Part shown: positions 11,906 to 22,752 of the stretch, in pieces
Layout: each line of letters opens with the position of its first letter
How positions within the stretch are numbered: position 1 is the first letter of the stretch
Source: Conchocele bisecta
Taxonomy: Eukaryota > Mollusca > Bivalvia > Lucinida > Thyasiridae
Reading direction: 5' to 3'
Assembly: GCA_029237695.1 (NCBI GenBank)
Contig: CM055266.1
Span: 5,652,064-5,716,063, forward strand
Length of the DNA stretch: 64,000 nt
The notes under the pieces: model-generated
What the model saw: the letters and a program-made list of their open reading frames with translations, nothing else
What the model was told of the DNA's origin: nothing
Database searches by the model: none
Program-made: the position numbers and the translations under genes

Positions 11906-12081
11906 ATCTGCAGTGTTCGTCATTATTATTAAGCTTTTGAAACAATATTTTTCATTATTGAAGCAGTCAAACACTGGGTCGAATATTAATTGATAGGCCC
12001 TGTCCAACATTAACATTGAACAGACAATGTTTTATATATCCGTGGATGAACCCTAACGCATGCGTCCATTTCCATATGCAG

Positions 12082-12443
12082 ACTGGCACTCGTTCTCAAA
12101 ATTACTGGTGGATAAATGGAGTCAGACGGCGGAATTCTGGTTGACTGAATTCCGCGGACCCGTCCACGTCCTTTTCTACGAAGACCTACAAATGAACATG
12201 GAGCGTGAACTATACAAGTTGATGCGGTTTCTAGCACTACCGGTCACCTATCAGACCCTCTGGTGTACACTCGCTAATAGTGAAGGTGTCTATCACAGGA
12301 CACCGGCAAAGTCTGCCAGTAAGCACCAACTCTATACAGATGACATTCAAGCAAATGTCGATGCGCAGATTAACCGCGTTGAAATGCTACTGTCACAGAG
12401 AGGCGTAGCTCACAGTGACAAATACCGATACACAGGTCTCTAA
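12082..12443 (+). CDS. WSCD-like sulfotransferase, terminal exon
   Basis: This exon encodes ~120 residues and ends at TAA 12441-12443. It completes the sulfotransferase domain started at 6422. The acceptor is CATTTCCATATGCAG at 12067-12081. The first two bases complete the split codon to give Asn, followed by WHSFSKLLVDKW and then GPVHVLFYEDLQ, the motif that corresponds to VLVVHYEDLQ in WSCD proteins, and LYKLMRFLALPV. An upstream in-frame stop at 12054 fits a splice start rather than translation from the ATG at 12060. The tail has an HRTPAKS stretch and no membrane segment. AATAAA signals lie 60-95 bp downstream. The reading frame is undamaged in both exons, so the gene is probably functional. 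Confidence 0.82.
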
Positions 12444-12446
12444 TGT

Positions 12447-12540
12447 ATTATGTACCCCAAAAACAAGTTCGGGGTACATATAACAAGTGGGCGAATATTT
12501 GATAATAAAACCATGTCAACAACTTTATTCCACCAATAAA
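12447..12540 (+). terminator. 3' UTR hairpin and polyadenylation signals
   Basis: A small hairpin (TGTACCCC ... GGGGTACA, 12455-12478) follows the stop codon, then AATAAA at 12504-12509 and again at 12535-12540. Either could serve the sulfotransferase mRNA. Confidence 0.5.
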
Positions 12541-12599
12541 ATATGTGTGTGGCTGTGATTGGAGAAATTGGGCTTATCACACTCCTGTAACCTGATATA

Positions 12600-12903
12600 G
12601 AGAATAGTAGGTTAGTGCCGTGAATGGGAAAAAATATATGGCAAGGCTTAGGAAACGGGATGGGCGAGGCTCTGCCGAGCACATCCCGTTTCCGTGCCGC
12701 GCCAGATATTTTTCCCATTCACGGCACTAACCTACTATTCTATTTATCCCGTCAACACCTACAAATGGCTTTTAAATGCAAAAAGATAACGCCAGCCACC
12801 GCACATATTCATACGCAGTGAATATGTCGTATTGAGAGGATATCAAAAGTGTTTCACGGCACCGTGTTTCACGGCACATACGCACTGTGTTGACGGGATA
12901 AAA
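12600..12903 (+). mobile_element. Composite hairpin + MITE, family G copy 1
   Basis: A ~145-bp hairpin (12600-12743; arms AGAATAGTAGGTTAGTGCCG and complement) abuts a ~158-bp MITE with inverted ends TATCCCGTCAACAC and GTGTTGACGGGATA (12745-12903). The same pair recurs inverted at 13823-14107, so the two parts move or are copied as a unit. Confidence 0.8.
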
Positions 12904-12927
12904 TGGTATGCATTGCTTGTTAGAAGT

Positions 12928-13045
12928 ATGGCGTGTGTTTCCTTGATGGAATGACAACCAGTGTAATGCCTGATCAGACTGTGGATACACAGGCCGATCT
13001 GGGTCTCCACTGGTCGAAAAACTCATAAGTCCTATTTCTGCAGTC
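12928..13045. mobile_element. Family Z fragment
   Basis: It contains GCCTGATCAGACTGTGGATA, then CTGGTCGAAAAACTCATAAG and CTGCAGTCACAGTCACATG, the same order as the family Z copy that flanks the 39-bp array at 36763. It is an old copy with no coding capacity. Confidence 0.55.
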
Positions 13046-13064
13046 ACAGTCACATGTAATATAT

Positions 13065-13492
13065 ATGACCCTCGTATTATCATGATATAAACATATAAAT
13101 AACCCACAGGGGGAGGTAGAAGTGAGGCTCGGAATAAAAAGACTGCACTAAAAGAGTACGACACAGGTGAACATAAAATACGTTATAGTGGTGGCTATAA
13201 CTTGCATATACAGTGAAACCACTCTAAACCGGACACCCTGGGAGCTCCCCAGGGTGTCCGGCTTAGAGAGGTTTCACTGTAAATCAGCCATTTTATCATT
13301 CTGAGCCATAGTTGTGTGCTATGCGATCATGGACCAGAAACATATATAATGTATTCTATGTTTCTGCATGAACAGACATTATCACCAGAGATAAATGACC
13401 AAGAAACCCATCAAAAATAAGATCACATGTGTTTTCTTGGTGTCCGGTTTAGAGAGGTTCTACTGATACATATCATGATAATACGAGGGTCA
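13065..13492. mobile_element. TIR element W with nested family A
   Basis: The ends ATGACCCTCGTATTATCATG (13065) and the exact inverse at ~13471-13492 define a ~430-bp element. A family A pogo-like element occupies 13211-13465, so W is the older insertion. Confidence 0.65.
13211..13465. mobile_element. pogo-like MITE, family A longer copy
   Basis: It starts CAGTGAAACCACTCTAAACC, contains the short palindrome (13211-13279), continues through a unique ~190-bp segment and ends TTTAGAGAGGTTCTACTG. This copy shows that the 69-bp palindromes elsewhere are end-derived versions of a larger element. The left side is flanked by TA. Confidence 0.65.
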
Positions 13493-13822
13493 TCCAATAT
13501 TATTATAGTGTAAACGGCTTCGTATTCTTAGTTTGGAATGAAAACTCCAGATACATATATATCATACTCCGAGGCACCCTCATGCGGACCTAAAAATTGA
13601 TTTGCATATACTTGGTAATGCTTTTGTACTGGTTGCTAGGCAACTGTATGTGACACGTAAACCAGTAATGGCCACGACATACTTAAGCTTCTCTATGTTG
13701 GGTAAACCAAGAGGAGATAGCGATTTATTAATATTAATAAATATGTTATAGTCAACTTAATTTCAAAGAATGAAGAGTGTGACATATGTGGTCCCAGAGA
13801 TATGACGCCACTAATATTAATT

Positions 13823-14107
13823 ATCCCGTCAACACAGTGCGTATGTGCCGTGCAACATTTTTGATATAAAGTCAATACCACCTAATCACTACGTATGAAT
13901 ATGTGCGGTGACTGGGGTTATTTTTTGCATTTAAAAGCCATTTGTAGGCGTTGACGGGATAACTAGAATAGTAGGTTAGTGCCGTGAATGGGAAAAATAT
14001 CTGGCGCGGCACGGAAACGGGATGTGCTCGGCAAAGCCTCGCCCATCCCGTTTCCTAAGCCTTGCCAGATATACTTCCCATTCACGGCACTAACCTACTA
14101 TTCTCTA
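13823..14107 (-). mobile_element. Composite MITE + hairpin, family G copy 2
   Basis: This is an inverted copy of the element at 12600: MITE with ends TATCCCGTCAACAC and GTTGACGGGATA (13823-13963), then the hairpin with TAGGTTAGTGCCGTGAATGG arms (13966-14107). The two G copies face each other across ~0.9 kb. Confidence 0.8.
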
Positions 14108-14239
14108 TATACGCCCACTGCGTACGTTTTACGTGATTTTAGAAAACATGGGCACCACTTCGCGGCCATCGGTCTTTTATTATTTAGTTAGTTACGCGTA
14201 AAATTGCTTGCACTGATTCATGGTTACTGTAATTCATCG

Positions 14240-14751
14240 TTAAAGGTACATGCCCACTCAGTAGGCACACAATGTTCTTTATAGAAATTAAATAAGTGCA
14301 TAATTGTGTCACTATTTCACCAGTTCTAAAAATTACAAGTGCCTGCTATACAGATATAATCATTTAGTAATATTTATTTTACTGATAGTGACGCGCGGTG
14401 GTATCAGGCTAACTTCATATGCAAATGAGGCATGATATTTTTTAATTATTTACACTAATTAAATGCGTCACCTGAACAAATAATATTTTCGACAGATTAT
14501 AAGTATGATCATTGCACATTAAAAAATCAAATACAGATGTTAAATAGTAATGTCCGTTAACATTTTAAGGAAACTCGGTCATCGCCCCTGGTATCAGTGT
14601 GGAAATTTGCGTCTGCTGTAAAATGCATAATAATGTCAATCAATACGTGGGGTAATGGTGAATTAATCTTTATTTTGCCAGAAAATATCTCAGATGATGT
14701 CTCTGACATAAAATATATGTTGTGCCTACTGAGTGGGCATGTACCTTTAAT
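14240..14751 (+). mobile_element. TTAA MITE, family B copy 3 (complete)
   Basis: This is the reference copy for the family: 512 bp from TTAA to TTAA. The terminal repeats are AAGGTACATGCCCACTCAGT and its complement. The interior carries ATATGCAAATGAGG and a GTTAACATTTTAAGGAAAC block. There is no transposase frame. It is a piggyBac/Kolobok-type target choice, but the superfamily is not settled. Confidence 0.88.
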
Positions 14752-14939
14752 GTAAATACTCTTAGCTATCTGCTCACATAATTATGGTCTACCAACTCCA
14801 TGTAATGTGTGTTTGTTATCAATATACTTATCTTATAGTCTTTCTCAGTTTATTTCCAGAGTGGGGTTCATTAGAAATGGAAGTGTTTCCGATTGTAATT
14901 CAGTAAGTCGGTTTAACATACACAATACACGACAATAAG

Positions 14940-15130
14940 TGTTGCCAAAGTCTCACCAACATATCATGCAATTGTATGCAGATTTTCTCAGTCAAAACTC
15001 CCAAGTTTTTACCAAAGACTTATTCTGGTCGCTCATCACTGCGTCCATGGCGCTCGAGGTATTAGGCGAGACGCCCAACGCACGTAGCCTGGTAGCAATG
15101 CTTAATAAAGGGTTTGGATCCGACATCTGA
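14940..15130 (+). CDS. Candidate terminal exon, unknown protein
   Basis: An open frame of ~63 codons ends at TGA 15128-15130 and is clearly more GC-rich and codon-like than its flanks. It reads LPKSHQHIMQLYADFLSQ, then a helical-looking segment LFWSLITASMALEVLGE and a tail LNKGFGSDI. An in-frame stop lies just upstream (14936-14938) and an AG precedes 14940, which would fit a splice acceptor, although the polypyrimidine tract is weak. I do not recognise the family. It could be a last exon, a pseudogene relic or chance. No matching exon was found nearby. Confidence 0.35.
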
Positions 15131-16679
15131 CGGAAAAGGCTTGACACTTTTGTATGTTAGAGTGAGGGCTGACGGGTAATTGTGGTCTGGGCGTCAGATT
15201 AGGAAGTGGTGCCAACGGTCTGAAGTTCAAGATGGCGCCCAAGACGGCCGCAATTTTTAGCACATGACTGATAACTAAAAATGTTAGTTTTTCAGTGCTT
15301 ACCATTTAGTTAAGATTTATTTTGTTTACCATTATTATATTTACCATAAAGTCACTACAAAATCCAATACCGAAATTAAATTAGTTGATGCAATGTCCAG
15401 GTCATATTCAAGGTTCAAGTTGCAAAATCTGGCAAATTTGACTATACTACCTTATAAACATATACGTTTGATGAAACAAATGAGAAAAAGTATATGTTTT
15501 AAACATATACTGTTTCGCATCTGTTTCATCAAAAGTTTAACATTTATTTTTATTATAATAACTGTCAACCAATTTGAAACTAACTTACGTAATTATCAGA
15601 AAAAATAATTTCTAAACCATGATAGGAATCAACATTCAAAATGGCCACCGGTTTATTTGATAATCGCTAAGAAACAATGCAATTCATGTTTTGTTAACAC
15701 ATATGTGCCATGCTGTGGAAACGCCGACTGAAATGTAATTTAATAAGTTCAAGTCAAGTCAAGTCAAGGTCATGTTCAATGTCAAAGGTCATCAAATTAA
15801 TATGAAATAGGTATGACGGGCGACGTTAATGTATGAAAGTAAATTTACCAATTGATAGCTTTACCATGATGTTAGTATGCTATAAACGGTACCGTAGTAT
15901 ATTGTAGTATTGCAGAGCTACTTTCCGCAAGTACCACGGTGTTACAGCTTCTCTATTATAATTAAATGGTGTCATTGGCGCACTTCTCTTATCTGAAGCA
16001 ATGATACAATTTAGATATTTACTTTTCATATATAGTACATTAATAGCCTAGGCATTATAGAAACTGTATTTGTACATTTACGATCATTTTAAGAAAAAAT
16101 AACAACGCTAAGCATCTTCAGTGACATTATTCCCAATTTTCGCAATCTCAATCGTCATTGAGCACGACTGTCACTTCGAGAGTTATACACATTTTGCTTA
16201 TTGTATCAATTGTGTTTACATTTACTTCTACAGCAACAGGTGCACTAGACGCACGCTTGCAATGTATACTTTGTTCTGGTAGTCGTGTTCCCCAATTATC
16301 CCGGATCGCTTGATTATGTCTTGTATTTTTAAACTCACATCAGCGAAATTAAGTGCAGCGTGGCGGCTATAGAAATTCTCCAGGTGCGTCCTTCCAGTGA
16401 AGCTATTATTTTCTCGATCCCTGGTGGTCTGAGCACATTTTGACTGTTTTTCGTATTAGTGGTGTCATTTTTACATACAGCTTCACTTCAGCTGTTGGTA
16501 AGAGGTACTTGTGTCTGGACTGTGAATACAGCACAGGCCGTGACACAACCGAACAGGCGCAATAAACAGCAGTTACAATGTATACTTGTTTCTGTTAGTC
16601 ATGTCCACAGAGTATCATGGATCGTTTGACTATGTCTTGTAAACAAAATCACAACATGTGCGGTATTCTATCTAATGAT

Positions 16680-16680
<1 letters not shown>
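15131..16680. other. Non-coding stretch with small palindromes
   Basis: It holds an inverted pair around CATATACGTTTGATGAAACA (15458) and its complement (~15533), an AAGATGGCGCCCAAGACGGCC patch at 15229 with AAAATGGCCACC at 15639, and GTCAAG repeats with AGGTCA half sites at 15750-15790. No exon is supported. Confidence 0.45.

Positions 16681-16683
<3 letters not shown>

Positions 16684-16740
<57 letters not shown>
16684..16740. repeat. (GA)n microsatellite
   Basis: About 28 uninterrupted GA dinucleotides, followed by a decayed GACAGAGA tail to ~16800. The Arg-Glu frame across it is not a gene. Confidence 0.97.
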
Positions 16741-16742
<2 letters not shown>

Positions 16743-17080
16743 AGACAGAGAGACATACAAAGGACAGAGACAGACATAGAGAGACACAGAGAGACATGGG
16801 TGTCGGAGAAAGATGTGTTAAAATAAATACGGCATAATGAAACTGCATTTCGTTGCAAATTGTTTTTTTGTTGCTTTTTTATAAAATATTCAATGCGCAT
16901 TTAAGGCATTTGTACTCATATCATTTGAAACGCATATTTTCTCTGACGTAGCATAAATCGGGCTAAAAACTAAAATAGCCCAGATCAACGACTGTTTCTG
17001 CCTTCCGTTACTTTCGCTGCATTCGCCCCATTCGCACAGTTCCGCGGTTTATCGGCTGTTGCAACAGAAAAATTAGACAC

Positions 17081-17430
17081 GAATTTTACCGAACCATCTT
17101 AGGTAAATTGTTCGGTAAAATTTGTGTCTAATTTTTGTCGTGCCTACTTTAGCAGAGGCGCCACTATAGTCGGCGCTTTTTCCGTCGTCGTCGTCGTTGT
17201 CCGCGTCGTCGTCGTCGTCCGCGTCGTCCGCGTCGTCCGTTTTTTTGTAAGGCAAATGCGTTAAAGTTATTGTTTTTTCACAATATCTCTTTAATCCCTT
17301 GCCACACTTTCATAATATTTCACATCAATGCTTGTCTATGGATGATGCTTCACTACACACACCCCCACATCCAAATCCTCAAGGTCAAGGTCATTTATTT
17401 ACTTTTAATGTTCACCGGTTTTGTGACAGA
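17081..17430. repeat. Hairpin plus CGT-rich microsatellite
   Basis: A ~53-bp palindrome (GACACGAATTTTACCGAAC and complement, 17079-17133) is followed by GGCGCCACTATAGTCGGCGC and a (CGT/CCG)-rich run at 17176-17243, then CAAGGTCAAGGTCATTT. This hairpin + GAC/CGT microsatellite + AGGTCA order matches the ends of families H and J, so it may be one end of another HINE-like element. Confidence 0.5.
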
Positions 17431-17434
17431 AATG

Positions 17435-20400
17435 TACGGAAGCTTAAAAGGGACATGCGCAAATTTTTTTCTATGTCGTTCCCACGACATAGCATCTCGT
17501 TACCACGACATAAGCATCTCGTTCCCACGAGATAGCATCTCGTTACCACGACTTAGCTATGTCGTTCCCACGACATAGCATCTCATTCCCTCCAGATAGC
17601 ATCTCGTTCCCACGAGTTAGCTATGTCGTTACCACGACATAGCATCTCGTTCCCACGAGATAGGATCTCGTTACCACTAGTTAACTATGTCGTTCCCACG
17701 AGATAGCATCTCGTTACCACGACATAGCATCTCGTTACTACGAGTTAGCTATGTCGTCGCATAGCATCTCGTTCCCTCGAGATAGGTAGCCAATGAAAAT
17801 GAAGCATAATTACCGCCATTTTAGTCCGACAGCCGGTAGCTTAACATTGTTTTCATTAACATAGTTTTGTTATTGGCGATTTTGTTTGTCCATGCCATCC
17901 ACATCCAGAATCCGGCTAATGACACTCTGTCATCTTTGAGCGTTTTCAGAAATTTGCATAAATTAAAAATGGCCGGCAGACAGTTAAAGTATGCCGTGTG
18001 AGGTATTGAAGTACTTTAAGAGCGTAAAGCGGATTTACTTCACTTATCAGATAAGCGGTCAACATTTTTAATATTCAATTCAATTCACTGTGACATGGAA
18101 AAAATCCAAAATGGCCACCAAATGTAACATATTTTACATATAACTACTCTCACACTCTATATCAAAGCAAACATGATACTGATATTGGATATATTGCCAC
18201 AACAAATGCTTTCAGTACGTTCGATATGTTCGTAGACAAGTTGTTGAACAGGGGAAGTCCTAGATGGCTGCCACATATAGCTATAGTATCATATAACAAT
18301 AATGTAAACGGACTGATAATTAAGTATATAACTGCATATTAGCGCCATATCGTAGTAAATTGGTATAGATGTATTGGATTTAGGTATACTCTGAACGTTT
18401 TCAGTAACTTAGACACATAATTAAATAACTCTGCCAATAGCAGAAGTCAAAAATGGCCCGCAAATATTTAACAAAAAAGTCACGTTGCCTTATACTGCGC
18501 AAATTGCATACTAATTACTGGGGCTATTGATTAGTTTAAGCATATTAGTATACATTTCTCAGGTTTATTGACACATTGAACGTTGTATGTAACTTTGAAC
18601 TTTCAAATGCAATATTAGATAAGTGTGTCAATAGAAAGAAGAAGCCTTAGATGACCGCCAGATATAAATTACCTGGCAATGACAATCATAATGTGTAATG
18701 ATTAAAATATGAAATGTCACGTTGACCTATTACAAAGAAAAAACACATATTTATGTCAATCTTGTGTTCTCTTGTAACCTTGTTATGTAATTAGACACGT
18801 GTTCCAATAGCAGAAGTCCAAGACGGCTGCCAAATATAAATTATAGCAATAATCGTTTAATAATTAAGTTATATAATTAAGTTCAGTCCAGCTCCATAGG
18901 GAGCACACTGTTATAGCAATAGTTTACAAATGTATGTAAATGACGATCGCATAATAATGACATGATTATTAAAATAGATAACACAGTAGAAAAGTGAGAC
19001 ACATAAGAAACCAACGCAATACATGCTTCCTAATAAGCAAATGACATGCGCACCTCGGTGGTCGCAGAACCTTCAACGCGGCACAAACATGCACTCCACG
19101 ATTAGCGGTGTACGGTCCCAAAACGAAAGCAACAGTGCATACACTACATAAACAGTATAACAAATGCAGAGCAAGCACAACAACAACTATTCCCCCAATG
19201 AACTACTGGTAAAGTAACAGGAAAATCAAATCCCAATGAAGGACAGTACACGGACACATGACAAGAAGGATGCCACCTTGGACAGGACAGGACAGTGCAT
19301 AAAACAGAACACTTGGATGGTTGAAACTGAACCGTTTGGCAAACCTCCCGCTTACCTCGTCATCAAGCTTCAAAAGGACATCAATATACAAGGCAATCAA
19401 AAACGAATAATATAGCATACGATAACGACAAACTAATTAAAACGAAATACACAGTATACATGAAATAATGAAAGTTAATATTGTAGATATAACTATAAGA
19501 AAAGAAGAAGATATGATGGCACAAATACTCTAGCCGCAAGGGATGACAGTTACGTTGTTTAGCATTGTCATATTAGTATATTAAATTTCGTGACTACTGC
19601 ATTTCTTATATCCATTGCATTGTACTTTGAATGCTGTCATGTTGTATATATTTGTGTGTACTATGTGCATTGCAGTCTGCAATGACTATAACAGTTATTG
19701 TTACCGTGAGTTAGTAGTGGCTCAACTGGAATGACTCGTATATATCATTCCAATGTGTATTAGTTGTGTCCACACTATAATATTTATTCTACATTATCTC
19801 AGTGTTTTTCTCAGAATTATTGAATTTGTGATTAAATTTGATTTCTTTGTTAAGCATTTACGTATGTTAACATGTCATATGCATGCACTCCATATTGAGT
19901 TGTATGTAATAAAATCAACTGCACATGCATGTCAGAAGTTGAATTCCGACTTGTCATTGAAACCAAGAATGTTTTAGAAATATTACATTATCTCATCATA
20001 CAAATATAATTTGTTCTACATAATCAATAAAAATCTGAATATATATCAATTGTTTGCAGTTTACCAAATGATAAGTGATATTAAAAGGTACATAAATCAC
20101 CATGTACATATCGCCCTTTAGTAGAATGTATGTACCTTTCGCAGAAAAAAATAACTTGCCGGAATGTAGTAATATCAGCGGGAGTCCTTAGCTGCTATGG
20201 GAATAACGCTAATGGGACCGTTGACATATATATATATATATATGTTCTCCATTTGTACTAGCTAGGTTAGCCAATTCGCGTGATTTCACAGTGAACTTGT
20301 TGAGCATTGAAGCGTTTGGAACCAATGGTATGAAAGAAAACCTCTTGCATTCATTCAAATTAGGAAGTCATTAATGTTTACTGTAAAGTTCCACCCTACA

Positions 20401-21770
20401 TATTCTTTCCAACGCCCACTATATAAGTTATAATTACATAATTTGGTGTCAGAATATTGTCAGCATGAATGTTGATGTGGAATGGCAAGACAAGAAGGCT
20501 TTCCAAAATAAACTGAATTAGTCAACGTATATAATCAAGTGTACTATTTATAAGTATATGATTTGATTACTAGTAGAATGTACTATATTATTATCTGCGC
20601 CCATTTGTAGACTTCTGTTATTGAACGTTGTCTAATGATGTATATTAAGTTAAGAAAACAAATGATCATCTCGACTTAATACCAGTATGTTGGCATAATT
20701 ACATTCTTAGATGTGACATACGAGTCCAATTATATAAGCTAATTGCTACAATAATATCAAAATAGTTGGCGGCCATTTTGGACTAATGCTGTTGAAACAA
20801 TGATCTAATTGTGTACCTAAGGTACAAAAATCATTGTGTATCTAAATACAATATTCGTATGCACATTTGCTCTGATATAGGGTCTGAGTGCAAGTATATA
20901 TGTTTTCTTATGAAGAGATACGATTGCACGTATAATGTATTATATTTATAATTGGCGGCCATTTTTGGAGTTCTGCTATTTAGACAATTATTCAATTACA
21001 CAGAAAAGTTACAAAAATAAACATTCATTGTTTCAATAAACCCAAGATTATAAAAAGCATACTCTTTGTTGTGACGAACTAGTGAAATTACGTCAAATGG
21101 TCACATTTGGCGGCCATCTTGGATTTTTCCCATAGTGCAGTTAAGGAATTGAATTTTAACGTTGCCAATTTTCATCACTATGTCAAATACACCCAGTTTA
21201 CGCTTTTAAATTGCTGAATTTCCTCATGTTAATGCAACTATATGGCACACTATATCTATTTGACAGCCATCTTGAATGTGTGCAAATTTCTTAAGGGTGA
21301 CAAGCTTGTCATCAGTTGGATTTCAAAACTAGAAGGTCTGGACATGCAAAGTCAGTAATAAAAAAAACATTTTATTCAAAACAAGGTAAAACCCCAAATC
21401 GGCCTTTGGCTGCCGGACTATATTTAACTATGGCTGAAAGAAAAAATGGCGGTAATTATGCTGCATTTACATTGGCTACCTATGTCGTGGGAACGAGATG
21501 CTATGTCGTGGTAACGAGATGCTATCTCGTGGGAACGACATAGCTAACTCGTGGTAACGAGATGCTATCTTGTGGGAACGAGATTCTATCTCGTGGGAAC
21601 GAGATGCTATCTCGAGGGAACGAGATGCTATGTCGTGGGAACGACATAGCTAAGTCGTGGTAACGAGATTCTATCTCGTGGGAACGAGATGCTATGTCGT
21701 GGTAACGAGATGCTATGTCGTGGGAACGACATAGAAACAGAATTGCGCATGTCCCTTTTAAGCTGCCGTA
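17435..21770. mobile_element. 4.3-kb element with long inverted repeats (X)
   Basis: The terminal sequence CGGMAGCTTAAAAGGGACAT is inverted at both ends and flanked by TA. Just inside each end is an array of ~22-bp near-palindromes CTATGTCGTTCCCACGACAT and CATCTCGTTCCCACGAGAT (17466-17782; inverted at 21478-21735). Then come inner inverted segments (GGTAGCCAATG ... GCATAATTACCGCCAT). The arms are at least ~400 bp and ~365 bp. The interior has ATGGCC-type motifs oriented forward on the left and inverted on the right. No transposase frame is visible, so it is non-autonomous or a foldback-type element. Confidence 0.75.
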
Positions 21771-22319
21771 GAATAGGGCACAAATGATACACAATATAAC
21801 AAATTTAAACATTCACTTATTTTAGCTGCTTTTTCAACTTTATGATAGTATTTTCACTGTTGAATTTGAAAATCAATGCGTATTTTCACATTGCTGTGCG
21901 TACTTTGTCCTCCAACTTTTGATAATCAATGGTATTCAGCTAAAATAATTGCGTAAAATACGCCAATACGCACCTTATCTGGAGCTCTGTAATATATGTT
22001 ACTCTGGTGCATGTCAAATATTTATGGCATGGGTGTCCTTCCGGAAAGTGGAGCCAAATGTATTAAATTAAGGATGGCGTCCAAAATGGCTGCTAATTTA
22101 TGTTAACAAATACATGAAAGCAAATGACCAGAATAGGTACATCGACATTATTTAGTCGAATGTTTTCGATGCTTGATGTACTTGTGTCTGTCAGTCCGTT
22201 ATAACCACCATAGCCACATAAAGTAGGGTAAAAATCATATGATGAAATGTCAAGGTCAAATTGAAAATAAGACTGTAATAAACGACTATTGAACCTCGTA
22301 ATCTTACTATATACCATAA

Positions 22320-22460
22320 TTATACCGGCGGTTACCGACGTCTGCCGAGGGTATATAGTTTTCGCCTTTCCGCCAGGGCATCCGTCCGTCCTTCAGTTCC
22401 TTCATTCGTCCGTCCATCCGTCCGTCCTTCATTCGTCCGTCCATCCGTCCGTCCTTAACA
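22320..22460. mobile_element. End of a repeat with CCGT microsatellite
   Basis: An ATACCGGCGGTTACCGACG hairpin-like start is followed by TATAGTTTTCGCC and a GTCCGTCC/TTCATTCGTCC run (22380-22456). The shape resembles the microsatellite-bearing end of the HINE-like families, but a second end was not located. Confidence 0.4.
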
Positions 22461-22752
22461 CATTAACATACTATTTATACATTTGCGTTAATGTTTTGGT
22501 TTTCCGGTCCAAGTTGCGGCGTGGAGTATCCGTGTACACCTACACGCTTGCTCTATTTGTTATATTCAGGAATACGCCATTGCTATTGATTGGAATAACA
22601 TGTGTTTTACAGACTTTAACATACCAAAGTGTGTCATTCGTGCCGCTACCTGTATGGGTGGATTTGTTCTATCTTTGACTCATTTTGACATTCATCACAG
22701 AATCCCACCACAAAAACACGGAACCTTTAAAACGACATATATGACATATATA

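Larger units (their letters stand above)
6689..12081 (+). other. 5.4-kb intron of the WSCD-like gene
   Basis: It is bounded by a consensus GTAAGT donor (6689) and a CATATGCAG acceptor ending at 12081. It is filled with C/G-homopolymer debris (6738-6960), inverted arrays of ATGGCCGCC-type repeats, a family D MITE, a family E MITE and decayed family Z fragments. No additional exon of the sulfotransferase is needed to join the two flanking exons. Confidence 0.7.

Noticed and set aside
16617..16900. Arg-Glu and Leu-Ser repeat frames
   Set aside because: They are produced by the (GA)n microsatellite.
17466..21735. Regularly spaced short palindromes resembling a CRISPR array
   Set aside because: There are no unique spacers of constant length and no cas genes, and the context is eukaryotic. 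They are subterminal repeats of element X.
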